64,000 nt of DNA, from positions 1,674,001-1,738,000 of the forward strand of contig NZ_CP064908.1 in the NCBI RefSeq assembly GCF_015841355.1, given 5' to 3'. The stretch is from Synechococcus sp. CBW1107. Its GTDB lineage: Bacteria > Cyanobacteriota > Cyanobacteriia > PCC-6307 > Cyanobiaceae. Within the stretch, counting starts at the first letter, position 1, and the number at the start of each line of letters is the position of its first letter. The notes under the pieces are model-generated. The model saw nothing but the letters and a program-made list of their open reading frames with translations. It made no database searches and was not told the DNA's origin. This document shows positions 8,549-16,877 of the stretch, one piece after another. A program made the translations under genes and the position numbers.

Positions 8549-8917
8549 ATGCTCACCGGACCTGACCTGCTCGCCAAGGTGAAGGAGATGGGTGATGCCT
8601 CCAAGTCCGACCTGGTGCGCAGCTGCGGCTACGTGAGTTCCAAGAAAGACGGCAGTGAGCGGCTTAACTTCACGGCCTTCTACGAAGCGCTGCTGGAGGC
8701 CAAGGGCGTCAGCCTCGGTGCCGGCGGCGGCGCCGGTGCCGGCAAGAGTGGCCGCAAGCTCAGCTACGTCACCAAGGTTCAGTTCAACGGCAACCTGCTG
8801 ATCGGCAAGGCCTACACCGCCCTGATCGACCTCAAGCCCGGCGATGAGTTCCAGATCAAGCTCGGCCGCAAGCAGATCCGTCTCGTTCCTGTCGGGGGCG
8901 ACGACGAAGACGAGTGA
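8549..8917 (+). CDS. cyAbrB-family transcriptional regulator
   Basis: A 122-residue DNA-binding protein of the cyanobacterial AbrB-like family, which regulates carbon and nitrogen metabolism genes as a global regulator. The N-terminal half (MLTGPDLLAKVKEM, LVRSCGYVS, FYEALLEAKG) is the cyanobacteria-specific module. A Gly/Ala-rich linker (about residues 57-66) leads to the AbrB-like beta domain (VQFNGNLLIGKAY to KLGRKQIRLVP). A short acidic tail closes the protein. Unlike Bacillus AbrB the DNA-binding fold is C-terminal. It stands alone with its own candidate promoter. Confidence 0.93.
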   Translation: MLTGPDLLAKVKEMGDASKSDLVRSCGYVSSKKDGSERLNFTAFYEALLEAKGVSLGAGGGAGAGKSGRKLSYVTKVQFNGNLLIGKAYTALIDLKPGDEFQIKLGRKQIRLVPVGGDDEDE

Positions 8918-9034
8918 TCGTCTCAGTGTGACGGCGGGGCACCGCCTTGCCGCAGCAGGGGGTTGGCCTCTGCCATCACTTCGCTGAGCCCTGCGGCCTT
9001 CAAACGAGGGCTGCAGGGATTTTCCCTGGTGCGC

Positions 9035-9664
9035 TCAGCTTCTCCGCCGCCAGAGACCGAGCCATTCGTTATCCCGGCTGGGCAGCCCGCCCTGAGCGGG
9101 CCCCCACACTGCGGCTTCAAAGCCGACGCTCTCCAGTAACCCGTTCACCTGCTCAGGTTGAGAGCCGAACGGTGGTCCGCCGCTGCGGGAGTGGCACCAG
9201 AACAGTCCCAGAAACCAGCCTCCCGGTGCCACCAGGGTCCCCATGCTCCTGGCATAGGCTCCGCGCCGGGCTGGATCGATCGCGCAGAAGCAGGTGTGCT
9301 CCACCACACCGATCATGCTGGCCGCTGCCAATCCCTCCTTGTTCAGCGCGACAGGGTCGAGGACATCCAGCTGCAGCCACTGACAGGACACGCCGGGCTG
9401 ATCCAGCCTGCGGGCTTCGCGCAGCGCTTCGGTGCTGATGTCGATTCCTGTCACCGAGAAGCCGAGGCCAGCCAGCAGCCGCGCTTCATGGCCGCGGCCG
9501 CAACCGGGCACCAGCACCCGGCCCGGAGGCTTGGGTGAGAGAGGATGCTCGTTCAGAAACTGTTGCAACGGCGGAGCCGCCTGGCCGAGTTCCCATCCAT
9601 CACGACCCTCCAGGTAACGCTGATCCCAGGCCGTTGCGGTCAAGTCAGTGTCCTGCGTCGTCAT
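9035..9664 (-). CDS. TPMT-family SAM-dependent methyltransferase (possible thiol/halide methyltransferase)
   Basis: A 209-residue methyltransferase of the thiopurine methyltransferase family. The SAM-binding motif PGCGRGHE is at residues 53-60 and the acidic residue of motif II in GIDIS. The stretch EHTCFCAIDPARR resembles the conserved segment of plant and bacterial HOL-type halide/thiol methyltransferases. Such enzymes methylate halide, thiocyanate or thiols; the acceptor here is inferred only. Start ATG 9664 (MTTQDTD) was chosen over more upstream in-frame codons because the family begins shortly before the W-D-x-R-Y motif. Confidence 0.8.
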   Translation of the reverse strand: MTTQDTDLTATAWDQRYLEGRDGWELGQAAPPLQQFLNEHPLSPKPPGRVLVPGCGRGHEARLLAGLGFSVTGIDISTEALREARRLDQPGVSCQWLQLDVLDPVALNKEGLAAASMIGVVEHTCFCAIDPARRGAYARSMGTLVAPGGWFLGLFWCHSRSGGPPFGSQPEQVNGLLESVGFEAAVWGPAQGGLPSRDNEWLGLWRRRS

Positions 9665-9770
9665 GGGCCAGATCCTGTGAAGATGGCAGGGGGAGAGTGG
9701 GCGGTAATCCGGCGTTGAGCGAGCCGTGATTCCAGCTGTCTCAGGCAAGATCCGGCCCTAAGGTCATTCG

Positions 9771-10199
9771 ATGGCCATCCCCGAGATGATCCTTCTCTAC
9801 GACGGAGCCTGTCCACTCTGCAGGCGTGAGGTGGAGAGTCTCGGCCGTCGTGATGGCGGCCGTGGAGCGATTCGCTTCGTTGATGTCGATGATCCGCTCT
9901 ATGACCCTGACGCCTTCCAGGGGATCAGCTATCGCGAGGCGATGGGCCGCGTTCACGGGATCACCGCCGATGGCCGCGTGCTGCGCGATCTGGCGGTGTT
10001 CCAGGAGGCCTACCGCCTGGTGGGGCTCGGTTGGATCTATGCCCCCGTCGAGTGGCCCGTGATCGGCCCGCTGGCCCAGGTGGTCTATCGACTCTGGGCG
10101 CGCCTGCGACTGCGCATCACCGGCCGCCCCGATCTCGACACCCTCTGCGCCGGGCGTGAGGCCGCCGCCTGCCGCTCCTCACCAGTGGCGTCCAGCTGA
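9771..10199 (+). CDS. DCC-family thiol-disulfide oxidoreductase-like protein (DUF393)
   Basis: A 142-residue protein with the family motif YDGACPLCRREV, a CxxC pair at residues 14 and 17, followed by FVDVDDP, a GRVHGITADGRV segment and a hydrophobic helix-rich C-terminus ending in a basic RLRLRITGRP stretch. Membrane-proximal thiol chemistry is suggested by the family but the partner is unknown. It is divergent from the methyltransferase gene, with about 106 bases between starts. It is a diverged paralogue of the gene at 5907-6365. Confidence 0.85.
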   Translation: MAIPEMILLYDGACPLCRREVESLGRRDGGRGAIRFVDVDDPLYDPDAFQGISYREAMGRVHGITADGRVLRDLAVFQEAYRLVGLGWIYAPVEWPVIGPLAQVVYRLWARLRLRITGRPDLDTLCAGREAAACRSSPVASS

Positions 10200-10341
10200 G
10201 CCGCGACAGCCAGGAGGTCCCAGCGCCATCGAGTCCGTGCCCGGCCCAACCGGTGCATCTCCGGCGACGATCTTCTCCCGGGGTGCCTCTGCATCACTGG
10301 TGGGACCCTGATGGCATCAGTCCGTCGGTGGTCCACCACTC

Positions 10342-10761
10342 TCAGTCCACGAAGCGTCTGTACAGCCAGCGCACAAATCCCCCCACGACTGGAACCGGCG
10401 AGAAGGTTGGCCCCACGAAGTCGAAGTAGTCGCGGTGGTCGACGATCAGACCCACGTCGTTGAGCAGCAGTCGGGTCGTGCCGGGATAGATGAACTCGAT
10501 GCCTTTGATCTTCAGGCCCATCTCCCACTCCACGAAGGCGGTCTTGCCGTCGATCGCGATCGCCCCAGGCTTCAGATAGATGTCATCACAGCGCTTCACG
10601 AGGCCCTCCTGTGCCTGGATGTAGGCCGCAAGCCCATGCCGTTCCTGGGTGGGATCCTGAAAATGCACGTCTTCGGCGTAGAGGGAGCGCCACTGCGCGT
10701 CTCCCGGGGGCGGAGTGCCGTACGGCTTGGTGAACAGGGCTTGCAGCCTGGCTTGATCCAT
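10342..10761 (-). CDS. SnoaL/NTF2-like domain protein
   Basis: A 139-residue single-domain protein with the cone-shaped NTF2-like pattern: helix DQARLQALF, then Y-A-E-D-V-H-F-Q-D-P and GLAAYIQA, alternating beta strands and a terminal WLYRRFVD. The family includes both small enzymes and ligand-binding proteins, so no reaction is assigned. Start ATG 10761 was preferred over 10785 because the fold begins there. It is 83 bases upstream of the sulfotransferase-like gene's end and transcribed in the same direction, but it is downstream of it. Confidence 0.7.
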   Translation of the reverse strand: MDQARLQALFTKPYGTPPPGDAQWRSLYAEDVHFQDPTQERHGLAAYIQAQEGLVKRCDDIYLKPGAIAIDGKTAFVEWEMGLKIKGIEFIYPGTTRLLLNDVGLIVDHRDYFDFVGPTFSPVPVVGGFVRWLYRRFVD

Positions 10762-10844
10762 GGTTGTGGTGTTGAACGCTCCCATTCCACAGGACCCGCC
10801 CTGCCCCTGTGGTGAGCCACCCCAGGATCAATGGCGTCAATGGC

Positions 10845-11522
10845 TCAGCTGTAACCGAACAGTTCGAAATCCTCCTGGTACACCCGCTGAAGGTTGGCCT
10901 TCGCCGCAAGGCTGAGGGGGGCCGAACTGTCGTTGTCGGTTGATAGGGCTGCTTCCACCTGATGGAGGTCGGGTGTGCGCAGTTTGATGCCTGTGATCTC
11001 CCGCAGCAGGGCAAGATCGATGTCCCAGGTTTCCGCTTTGAAGACCCGGTCGACGTAGAGCTTACCTTTGTAGCGCAGGAACTGGTGCTGCGGCCGGAGC
11101 AGTGGATGCTCCAGCAGCGGGGATGCGGCCTGCAGGTTGGTGGCCACGGCCTCGACCCCGGATCCCAGGCGGCTGAGGTCATGGCGAAGTGCGCTCAGGC
11201 CACGGAGCTCCTGGCCTGCCGCAACCAGCCGCATCGCCGTGAGGAAGCGGTCGATGGGATGTCGGACGAAGGCATAGACGAAAGCGGAGCCGAAGAACAG
11301 TCGATCAGACCTGAAGCACTGCTCCACGGTGAGCGGGTTGATCTGGAATCCAAGATAGGCATCGAGGAACAGGTCGCCGCCGCTGCCTGGGATTGGCAGG
11401 AAAATGAGATTGTCGCGGCGAAACTGTGGCGGGAAGACATCGTGTTTGTAGTTGTGAATCAGGTTGAGTCGTGTCACCAGGGCCTTGGAGGCCTTCGTTG
11501 CTGACAGCAGTTGGTTGAACAT
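10845..11522 (-). CDS. Sulfotransferase family 2-like protein
   Basis: A 225-residue protein resembling carbohydrate-type sulfotransferases that transfer sulfate from PAPS. The 3'-phosphate-binding motif AFVRHPIDRF is clear (Arg at about 87). The 5'-phosphosulfate loop reads LPIPGSGGDLF (about 42-52), where active family members usually have a K-T/S-G-S/T pattern; the lysine is missing here. That raises doubt about activity. It may modify a surface glycan or be a degenerate member. It lies in a region of small accessory genes with base use slightly less GC-rich than neighbours. Confidence 0.7.
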   Translation of the reverse strand: MFNQLLSATKASKALVTRLNLIHNYKHDVFPPQFRRDNLIFLPIPGSGGDLFLDAYLGFQINPLTVEQCFRSDRLFFGSAFVYAFVRHPIDRFLTAMRLVAAGQELRGLSALRHDLSRLGSGVEAVATNLQAASPLLEHPLLRPQHQFLRYKGKLYVDRVFKAETWDIDLALLREITGIKLRTPDLHQVEAALSTDNDSSAPLSLAAKANLQRVYQEDFELFGYS

Positions 11523-11697
11523 GAATCAGGGAAGAACAAGCCTTGGCCGGGCCTGGTGGACCAGGTGAAACCGCCTGGCTGAACGATCGTGTCAAGGCTG
11601 TCCTGCCATCGGGTCCATCAAGATCCTCGACGATTTGGGCCTCTCGCCTTGATCCGGAATCCTCGCCTGCGATCATCCGCTTCCCCTTGCTTGATCG

Positions 11698-11910
11698 ATG
11701 ACAGCCATGGGACCGTCAGCGGACTACTGGGCAGCTCTGGCTGTCCTGGGCCTCAACACCATGCCCGGAAGCCGCCGGGACCTGGCCAGGCTGGTGGCGC
11801 GTTGCCACCCGGCCTCCCATCCCTGGAGCGGAGTTCAGACCGCGGCCTACCGCAGAGTCTGGGAACAGCTGGAGATCGGCGTCGAAGCTGATCGACCACT
11901 GGCGGCCTGA
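11698..11910 (+). CDS. Small hypothetical protein
   Basis: A possible 70-residue protein, not recognised. The composition (DLARLVARCHPASHPW, then AAYRRVWEQLE) looks like a short helical protein rather than a random GC-rich frame, but there is no clear ribosome site and the opposite strand is also open. ATG 11698 or 11707 could be the start. Treated as tentative. Confidence 0.4.
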   Translation: MTAMGPSADYWAALAVLGLNTMPGSRRDLARLVARCHPASHPWSGVQTAAYRRVWEQLEIGVEADRPLAA

Positions 11911-12038
11911 GCGACGGCGGCAACGGCGCACTGAACCTTCCCGGACCCAGGTCCCGCCAGGCAGGTCCAGGGATGGGCTGTGACCTGAGGCTGTGCGCAC
12001 CCTGATCACCCGTCATGCTGCACCCCTGCGGCCGGGAC

Positions 12039-12452
12039 TCAGGGTGCGGAACAGCGCACCCGCCGGGTCGCGCCGGCCACCCCCACCACCTCCAGGCTCA
12101 GCCGGTCGCCCGCCTCCTCAAGTTGCAGGTGTCCCAGGTGGAGCCAGGTGCTCCCCTCACCGGAGAGCTCGCTGATGAAGCCGATCGAGCGACGGCCCTG
12201 GCTCACCACGGCCAGCACCGGCCCGCTGCTTTCGTAGAAGCTGATCCGCCGGGGCTCGATCCGCATCCATGACTCGTCGGTGGCCGGGCCGCGACAGTGC
12301 CGCTCCTCAGCCATCCACACCCCCTGGAAGGCAGGTGGGATCGCTTCGAGCCGCTCTGCGCCGGACGCAGCCATCCCCCCCGAGAGAGCCGAGAGAACGA
12401 GCAGGGGAATGGCTGCCCCAGCAGCGCCGGAGGTCAGTTCAGATGGTCGCAT
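12039..12452 (-). CDS. Putative secreted hypothetical protein
   Basis: A 137-residue protein starting MRPSELTSGAAGAA with a hydrophobic signal-like segment (about residues 10-30) ending in an Ala-Ser-Gly-Ala stretch. The mature part has two cysteines (in EERHCRG and VRCSAP) and a beta-rich pattern, suggesting a small disulfide-bonded periplasmic protein. ATG 12452 was chosen because the signal peptide begins right after it. Function unknown. The gene is divergent from the PPC-domain gene at 12568. Confidence 0.6.
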   Translation of the reverse strand: MRPSELTSGAAGAAIPLLVLSALSGGMAASGAERLEAIPPAFQGVWMAEERHCRGPATDESWMRIEPRRISFYESSGPVLAVVSQGRRSIGFISELSGEGSTWLHLGHLQLEEAGDRLSLEVVGVAGATRRVRCSAP

Positions 12453-12567
12453 TGCCGATGGACGATGGAGTCCGTCGAGGAAGGGCTTGTCCTCGACCAG
12501 GACATGCTGCTCCTTCTCCCAGGCAAGACTGGCAGAGTCCCTGGATTGTGGTCTGGGAGATGCACCC

Positions 12568-13008
12568 ATGCGAGTGGTGCCGATCCGCCTGGGGCCTGGC
12601 ACTGATCTGCGCCTTGGCCTTGAGCAGCTTCTGGTCGACCGGGACGAGCAGGCGGGATGCGTGATCAGCGGCATCGGCAGCCTGTCGACGGCGTGCCTGC
12701 GACTGGCCGGTGGCCTTGAGCCCACCCGGATGAGTGGAGAGTTCGAGATCCTCTCGCTGGCAGGAACGCTTGCGCTGAATGGAGCCCACCTGCATCTCAG
12801 CATCGCCGATGGACAGGGCCTGGTGATCGGTGGTCACCTCTGCGTCGGCTCACTCGTGCGCACCACCGCCGAGCTGGTGGTGGGTGTGCTGCCGGACTGG
12901 TCGTTTCGCCGCGAGATCGATCCGGCCACCGGATTCCGGGAGCTGCAGATCAGGCAGCGGCAAGGGATGGAACCAGTTGACCTGCCCAGCCTCCCGTCGT
13001 CCCCTTGA
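12568..13008 (+). CDS. PPC/DUF296-domain protein
   Basis: A 146-residue single PPC (DUF296) domain. It opens MRVVPIRLGPGTDLR, continues with SGIGSLSTACLRLAGG and ends its core with GAHLHLSIADGQGLVIGGHL, the pattern of this trimeric fold. In plants the domain is fused to AT-hooks; bacterial free-standing members have no settled role, although DNA or small-ligand binding has been proposed. Start ATG 12568 was picked because homologous sequence begins there. A second PPC domain, fused to glutaredoxin, is encoded at 53431-54042 and starts with nearly the same pattern, so the two are paralogues. Confidence 0.8.
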   Translation: MRVVPIRLGPGTDLRLGLEQLLVDRDEQAGCVISGIGSLSTACLRLAGGLEPTRMSGEFEILSLAGTLALNGAHLHLSIADGQGLVIGGHLCVGSLVRTTAELVVGVLPDWSFRREIDPATGFRELQIRQRQGMEPVDLPSLPSSP

Positions 13009-13023
13009 ATTCCTCGCCCTCCT

Positions 13024-13593
13024 TCAGCCGGCGGGTAGTTGGATGGCCGCCAGGGACCTGTGAATCGAGACGTCCAAGTCATGGATCAGGATTGGATTCT
13101 CAACCTCGATCAACCAGGCCAGTGCTTCACCGTTGATGGAATCACCGGTGCCGCTGAGGCCGCTCCCGGGGGATGTCGTGATCAGGGAGAGTGTCATGGT
13201 CTCGTCGGCTTCTGGCCTGTGGCTCATGCCGGTCCAGAGGGAGTCGAACGCACTGGTTGGCAGCCAGATGTACACGACGCCTTCGGCCTGATACTGATCA
13301 AGACCCAGCAGCTCTTTTCTGGCGGTTCTCAGGTAGATGGAGGCTGCCAGATTCGGCAGGCGTCGCTGCTTGGCAAGCCGCAGGACGTGATCGGACGGGG
13401 GACTGCTCTGAAGATCGTTGACATGACCTGTCCAGATCAGCTCGGTCGCCTCTCGTGTCATGCAGCGATCGATCGCGGCGATGGAGCGATGCTCCGGCAT
13501 CGTTCCGTCGAAGGCCATCCAGCGCATCACCCCGCCTTCGCGGTACTGAAGATGCCACTCGGGTCTGTTCAGCTGCAACTTGATGGTGGTCAT
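13024..13593 (-). CDS. Hypothetical protein
   Basis: A 189-residue protein that I do not recognise. It starts MTTIKLQLNRPEW at ATG 13593, is mixed alpha/beta, and has no signal peptide, membrane segment or metal-binding cluster. A Ser/Thr/Gly-rich stretch (about residues 140-155) may be a flexible loop. It converges on the PPC-domain gene, with 15 bases between the ends, and has 244 bases of apparently non-coding DNA upstream before the LemA gene. Confidence 0.55.
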   Translation of the reverse strand: MTTIKLQLNRPEWHLQYREGGVMRWMAFDGTMPEHRSIAAIDRCMTREATELIWTGHVNDLQSSPPSDHVLRLAKQRRLPNLAASIYLRTARKELLGLDQYQAEGVVYIWLPTSAFDSLWTGMSHRPEADETMTLSLITTSPGSGLSGTGDSINGEALAWLIEVENPILIHDLDVSIHRSLAAIQLPAG

Positions 13594-13837
13594 GTTCAGT
13601 CCGTCCTGGGGGCGGTCCTCTGACTGACCCCTGTGATTCGTGCGTGGTTGACGACCTCGTGGGGAGTGCCCCAAGAGACTCTGGACCTCTTCACGCTCCG
13701 TCCGGGCGCCCCGTCCTGTCCATCACCCATCTGGGTGAATCCACTGGTGAATCACCCCCGGCCCGCTCACCCGCTCGAGTCCTGCCTGGAGAACCTGGGC
13801 GACAGACTCCTAGGCTCGATCCATCTCCGCCGCTGGC

Positions 13838-14395
13838 GTGATGGCCCTGCTGCTGCTGGCCCTGGTGGTGGCCCTGGCCCTGGGGCTGATCGTCCTCTAC
13901 AACCGGCTGGCCCAGCTGGGCGTGCAGGCCGACAACGCCTGGGCTGACATCGACGTCCAGTTGAAACGGCGCCATGACCTGATCCCCAACCTGGTGGAGA
14001 CGGTGAAGGGCTATGCCAGCCACGAGAAGGAGAGTTTCCGGGCCGTGATCGAGGCCCGCAGTGCCGCCATCGCCGCGCGTGGCCCGGCCCAGCAGCAACA
14101 GGCGGAGCAGCAGCTGGGGGCTTCGCTCGGCCGGCTGTTCGCCCTGGCGGAGGCGTACCCGGCCCTGCGGGCGGTGGAGAGCTACAGGGCCCTGCAGGAC
14201 GACCTGGGCAGGATCGAGGAGGCCCTTCAGAACGCCCGGCGCTACTACAACGCCGTCGTGCGCGATCTCAACACGGCGATCGTCCAGTTCCCCTCCAACC
14301 TGGTGGCCAGCGGTTTCGGCATCCGTGCGCGCCCGTTCTTCGAGCTCAGCGACCGCTCCGAGGCTGCCGTTCCCCGGGTCGATTTCGGTGGCTGA
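13838..14395 (+). CDS. LemA family protein
   Basis: A 185-residue LemA protein: one N-terminal membrane segment (about residues 3-20), then the long helical domain with the family signature YNRLAQLGVQADNAWADIDVQLKRRHDLIP (read here in parts, residues 20-50) and the C-terminal ARRYYNAVVRDLN. LemA proteins are membrane-anchored helical bundles of unclear role, often encoded beside TPM-domain or DUF2207 proteins. The start is GTG 13838 or the adjacent ATG 13841. The stop overlaps the following DUF2207 gene by eight bases, so the two are probably co-translated. Confidence 0.92.
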   Translation: MMALLLLALVVALALGLIVLYNRLAQLGVQADNAWADIDVQLKRRHDLIPNLVETVKGYASHEKESFRAVIEARSAAIAARGPAQQQQAEQQLGASLGRLFALAEAYPALRAVESYRALQDDLGRIEEALQNARRYYNAVVRDLNTAIVQFPSNLVASGFGIRARPFFELSDRSEAAVPRVDFGG

Positions 14396-16190
14396 GGGCG
14401 CTTCAGCCCCCGAGCGCCGGCCCCTCCATCGCCGCGGTGGGCGGTTGCTCACCCTGCTGCTGGGACTGGGGCTGAGTCTGCTGCTGCTCATGCCGCGCGG
14501 TGACTGGGCGGCCGGGGCGGCCGAGCGGCAGCTGGAACTCACGGGCTTCCAGATGGTGGCCGACGTGGCCCGGGATGGCTCGGTGGCGGTGAGCGAGACA
14601 CTCACCGCCCGCTTCCAGGGGAAGTGGAACGGATTGCGCCGCGAGATTCCCGTGCTGGCGAGACGCCCTGACGGCCTCGAACCCCTGGGGCTGACGCTGG
14701 TCTCGGCCAGCGATGGCGCTGGCCACGCCTACCGCACCGAAACACGCCGCCTCGGCAACGACCTGGATCTGCGCATCTTCGTGCCCGGGGCCGAAGACGC
14801 CACCCGCACGGTGGTGCTGCGCTACCGGGTGCGCAACGGCCTGCGCTTCTACCCGGACCACGACGAGCTCAACTGGAACGTGACGGGCAATGCGTGGGAG
14901 ATCCCGATCGATCGGGTCAGTGCCCGCGTGCAGCTGCCCGAGGGGGCCCGGGGGCTGCACGCCTCGGTGTACACGGGCCCGTTGGGGGCCAGGGGCCAGG
15001 ACGCCCGCCTGGTCATCGGCGAGCGGGAGGTGACGGCCGTGAGCACCCGGCGCCTGGAGCCGGGCGAAGGGCTGACCCTGGCGGTGGGCTTCGACAAGGG
15101 GCTGGTGACGCCCCGTTCAGCGACGCAACGGGCACTGGCCTGGCTGCAGGGGCGGCTGGCCCTGCTGCTGCCGCTGGTCACCGGGCTGATCCTGGGCCGC
15201 GTCTGGTGGCTGTACGGCCGCGATCCGGCCCTGGGTTCGGTGCCGGTGGTCTATGAACCCCCCGGCGCCCTGCCGGCAGCGGTGCTGGGGAGCCTGGTGC
15301 AGGAGAGCGTGGGCAGCGTGACGCTGGGGGCCACGCTGGTGGACCTGGCGGTGAAGGGTCACCTGCGCATCGAGGAGCTGGCGCACACCCTGCTGTTCCT
15401 GCCGCTTGCGAAGCACTACCGGTTCACCCTGCTCACCACCACCCGGCAGTGGAAGGGCCTGGCACCCCACGAGACCTACCTGCTCGAGCATTTGTTCCCC
15501 TCCCGTGAGATCGGCGAGAGCGTGGACACCAAGGAGCTGCGCGACCACTTCTACGTTCATGTGCCCGGTTTCGAGAAGCTGGTGCGCGAAACGGTGCTGG
15601 CGGAGGGTTTCTACCGGCGCTGGCCCGGCACGGTGCGGGCCGTCACCCTCGTGGGCGGCATCGTGGCGGTGGTGGTGGCCATGGTGCTGGCCACGGTGCT
15701 GCTCCCCCAAGATCTCTCCCGGCTGCAGGCGGTGGCCGATCCATGGCTCACGGGCCTCTGCCTGCTGGTCACGCTGGTGCTGATCGGCGTGTTCGCCTGG
15801 ATCATGCCGAGCCGGACGCCCCGGGGAGTGGAGGTGCTGCGCCAGACCCTGGGGTTCCAGGAGTTTCTGCGCCGGGTCGATGCTCCCCGTTTCGAGAAGG
15901 TGATCCTCACGCCGGAGCTGTTCGAGCGCTTCCTCCCTTACGCGATGGTGGCCGGCCTGACGACGGCCTGGGCAGCCGCTTTCCAGGGCATCGTGCAGGC
16001 GCCGCCGAGCTGGTATGTCGGCAGCGGCGACGGCTTTGACATGGTCGGTTTCGGCTCCAGCCTCGATCAGTGCTGCAACAGCACCAGCAGCGCCATGCAG
16101 TCATCGCCGAGCAGTTCCAGCTCCAGCGGCAGTTCGGGGGGCGGCAGCTCCGGCGGCGGGGATGGCGGTGGCGGCGGCGGTGGGTTCTGA
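14388..16190 (+). CDS. DUF2207 domain membrane protein
   Basis: About 600 residues. GTG 14388 is the likely start (it overlaps the LemA stop), giving a basic N-terminus followed by a signal-type membrane segment (about 20-36). A large beta-rich extracytoplasmic domain follows (ELTGFQMVADVARDGSVAVSE, then VVLRYRV and NWNVTGNAWEIPI). A membrane segment comes next (around 265-280). The cytoplasmic domain contains two more hydrophobic segments (about 420-470). The C-terminus is a Ser- then Gly-rich tail, typical of this family. Function unknown; the LemA partnership suggests an envelope role. Confidence 0.85.
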   Translation: MAEGASAPERRPLHRRGGRLLTLLLGLGLSLLLLMPRGDWAAGAAERQLELTGFQMVADVARDGSVAVSETLTARFQGKWNGLRREIPVLARRPDGLEPLGLTLVSASDGAGHAYRTETRRLGNDLDLRIFVPGAEDATRTVVLRYRVRNGLRFYPDHDELNWNVTGNAWEIPIDRVSARVQLPEGARGLHASVYTGPLGARGQDARLVIGEREVTAVSTRRLEPGEGLTLAVGFDKGLVTPRSATQRALAWLQGRLALLLPLVTGLILGRVWWLYGRDPALGSVPVVYEPPGALPAAVLGSLVQESVGSVTLGATLVDLAVKGHLRIEELAHTLLFLPLAKHYRFTLLTTTRQWKGLAPHETYLLEHLFPSREIGESVDTKELRDHFYVHVPGFEKLVRETVLAEGFYRRWPGTVRAVTLVGGIVAVVVAMVLATVLLPQDLSRLQAVADPWLTGLCLLVTLVLIGVFAWIMPSRTPRGVEVLRQTLGFQEFLRRVDAPRFEKVILTPELFERFLPYAMVAGLTTAWAAAFQGIVQAPPSWYVGSGDGFDMVGFGSSLDQCCNSTSSAMQSSPSSSSSSGSSGGGSSGGGDGGGGGGGF

Positions 16191-16239
16191 GGCGACCCCA
16201 GGAGCTTCAGGGCTGAGGAGCCGGCCCTGCCTGCTGGGA

Positions 16240-16614
16240 TCAGCGCTGCACCAGCAGAAGCAGCCGGTTCCCTTCCGGGTCGCCTAACCAGGCCTCCACC
16301 CCGAAGGATTCCTGCCGCGGCGGTTCCAGCACCGAGGCCCCCGTTCGTGTCGCCGACTCCAGCCAGTCGTGGAGCTCGGCCATGGGATCCGCTCCGGCGG
16401 CGGCGCGCTGCAGGCAGAGGGCCAGCCGCCCCTGCCGCCGGGGCTGGGGCCTGCTGCTCGACGGGGCATAGATCTCCAGCCATCCGCCTGGGGGCCAGGG
16501 CACGCGCCAGTGTGTGGCACTCAGCCCCTGCTGCGGTTCCACGCCCAGCAGCCCTGCGTAGAAGTCCGCCAAAGCAGCGGGAGCATCCGCCGCCAGCACG
16601 ATCGACCCGTTCAT
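16240..16614 (-). CDS. VOC (glyoxalase/bleomycin-resistance fold) protein
   Basis: A 124-residue VOC-superfamily protein. It starts SIVLAADAPAALADFYAGLLG, the usual first beta-alpha unit, and ends WLGDPEGNRLLLL, the family's closing strand. These proteins bind a metal or small molecule and may be dioxygenases, isomerases or resistance proteins; the substrate is not visible. Its ATG overlaps the stop of the upstream CDGSH gene by four bases, so the two form an operon. Confidence 0.8.
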   Translation of the reverse strand: MNGSIVLAADAPAALADFYAGLLGVEPQQGLSATHWRVPWPPGGWLEIYAPSSSRPQPRRQGRLALCLQRAAAGADPMAELHDWLESATRTGASVLEPPRQESFGVEAWLGDPEGNRLLLLVQR

Positions 16615-16877
16615 CTCCACCGCCGCCACCAGGCCCGGCGCAGCGGTTGTTCGTGATGACCGTCGCAGAGGGGATAGCGGCGGGAGCGGCCGCACCCGCA
16701 CATCAGAACGGTGGTGGACTCCTGCAGCTGAAGCTCACGGGCGATCAGCCCGGTGCCCAGGTGGGCGCCATCGCAGAACCAGCCGTGGCGGCTGCGCCCA
16801 CAGCTGCAGAGATGGTGGCAGCCGGCGGGCAGCACCAGAGGAACCGGTCCTGCCGGAGTCGGAGCAGGTTCAGCCAT
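16611..16877 (-). CDS. Dual CDGSH iron-sulfur domain protein
   Basis: An 88-residue protein with two CDGSH-type [2Fe-2S] binding sites: CSCGRSRHGWFCDGAH (about residues 23-38) and CGCGRSRRYPLCDGHH (about 59-74). Each has the three-Cys, one-His pattern of mitoNEET-like clusters; in the first the usual proline is replaced by tryptophan. Soluble dual-CDGSH proteins are electron-transfer or cluster-transfer proteins. It is translated just ahead of a VOC protein, with ATGA overlap. A perfect 10-bp inverted repeat lies 10 bases upstream of its start. Confidence 0.88.
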   Translation of the reverse strand: MAEPAPTPAGPVPLVLPAGCHHLCSCGRSRHGWFCDGAHLGTGLIARELQLQESTTVLMCGCGRSRRYPLCDGHHEQPLRRAWWRRWR

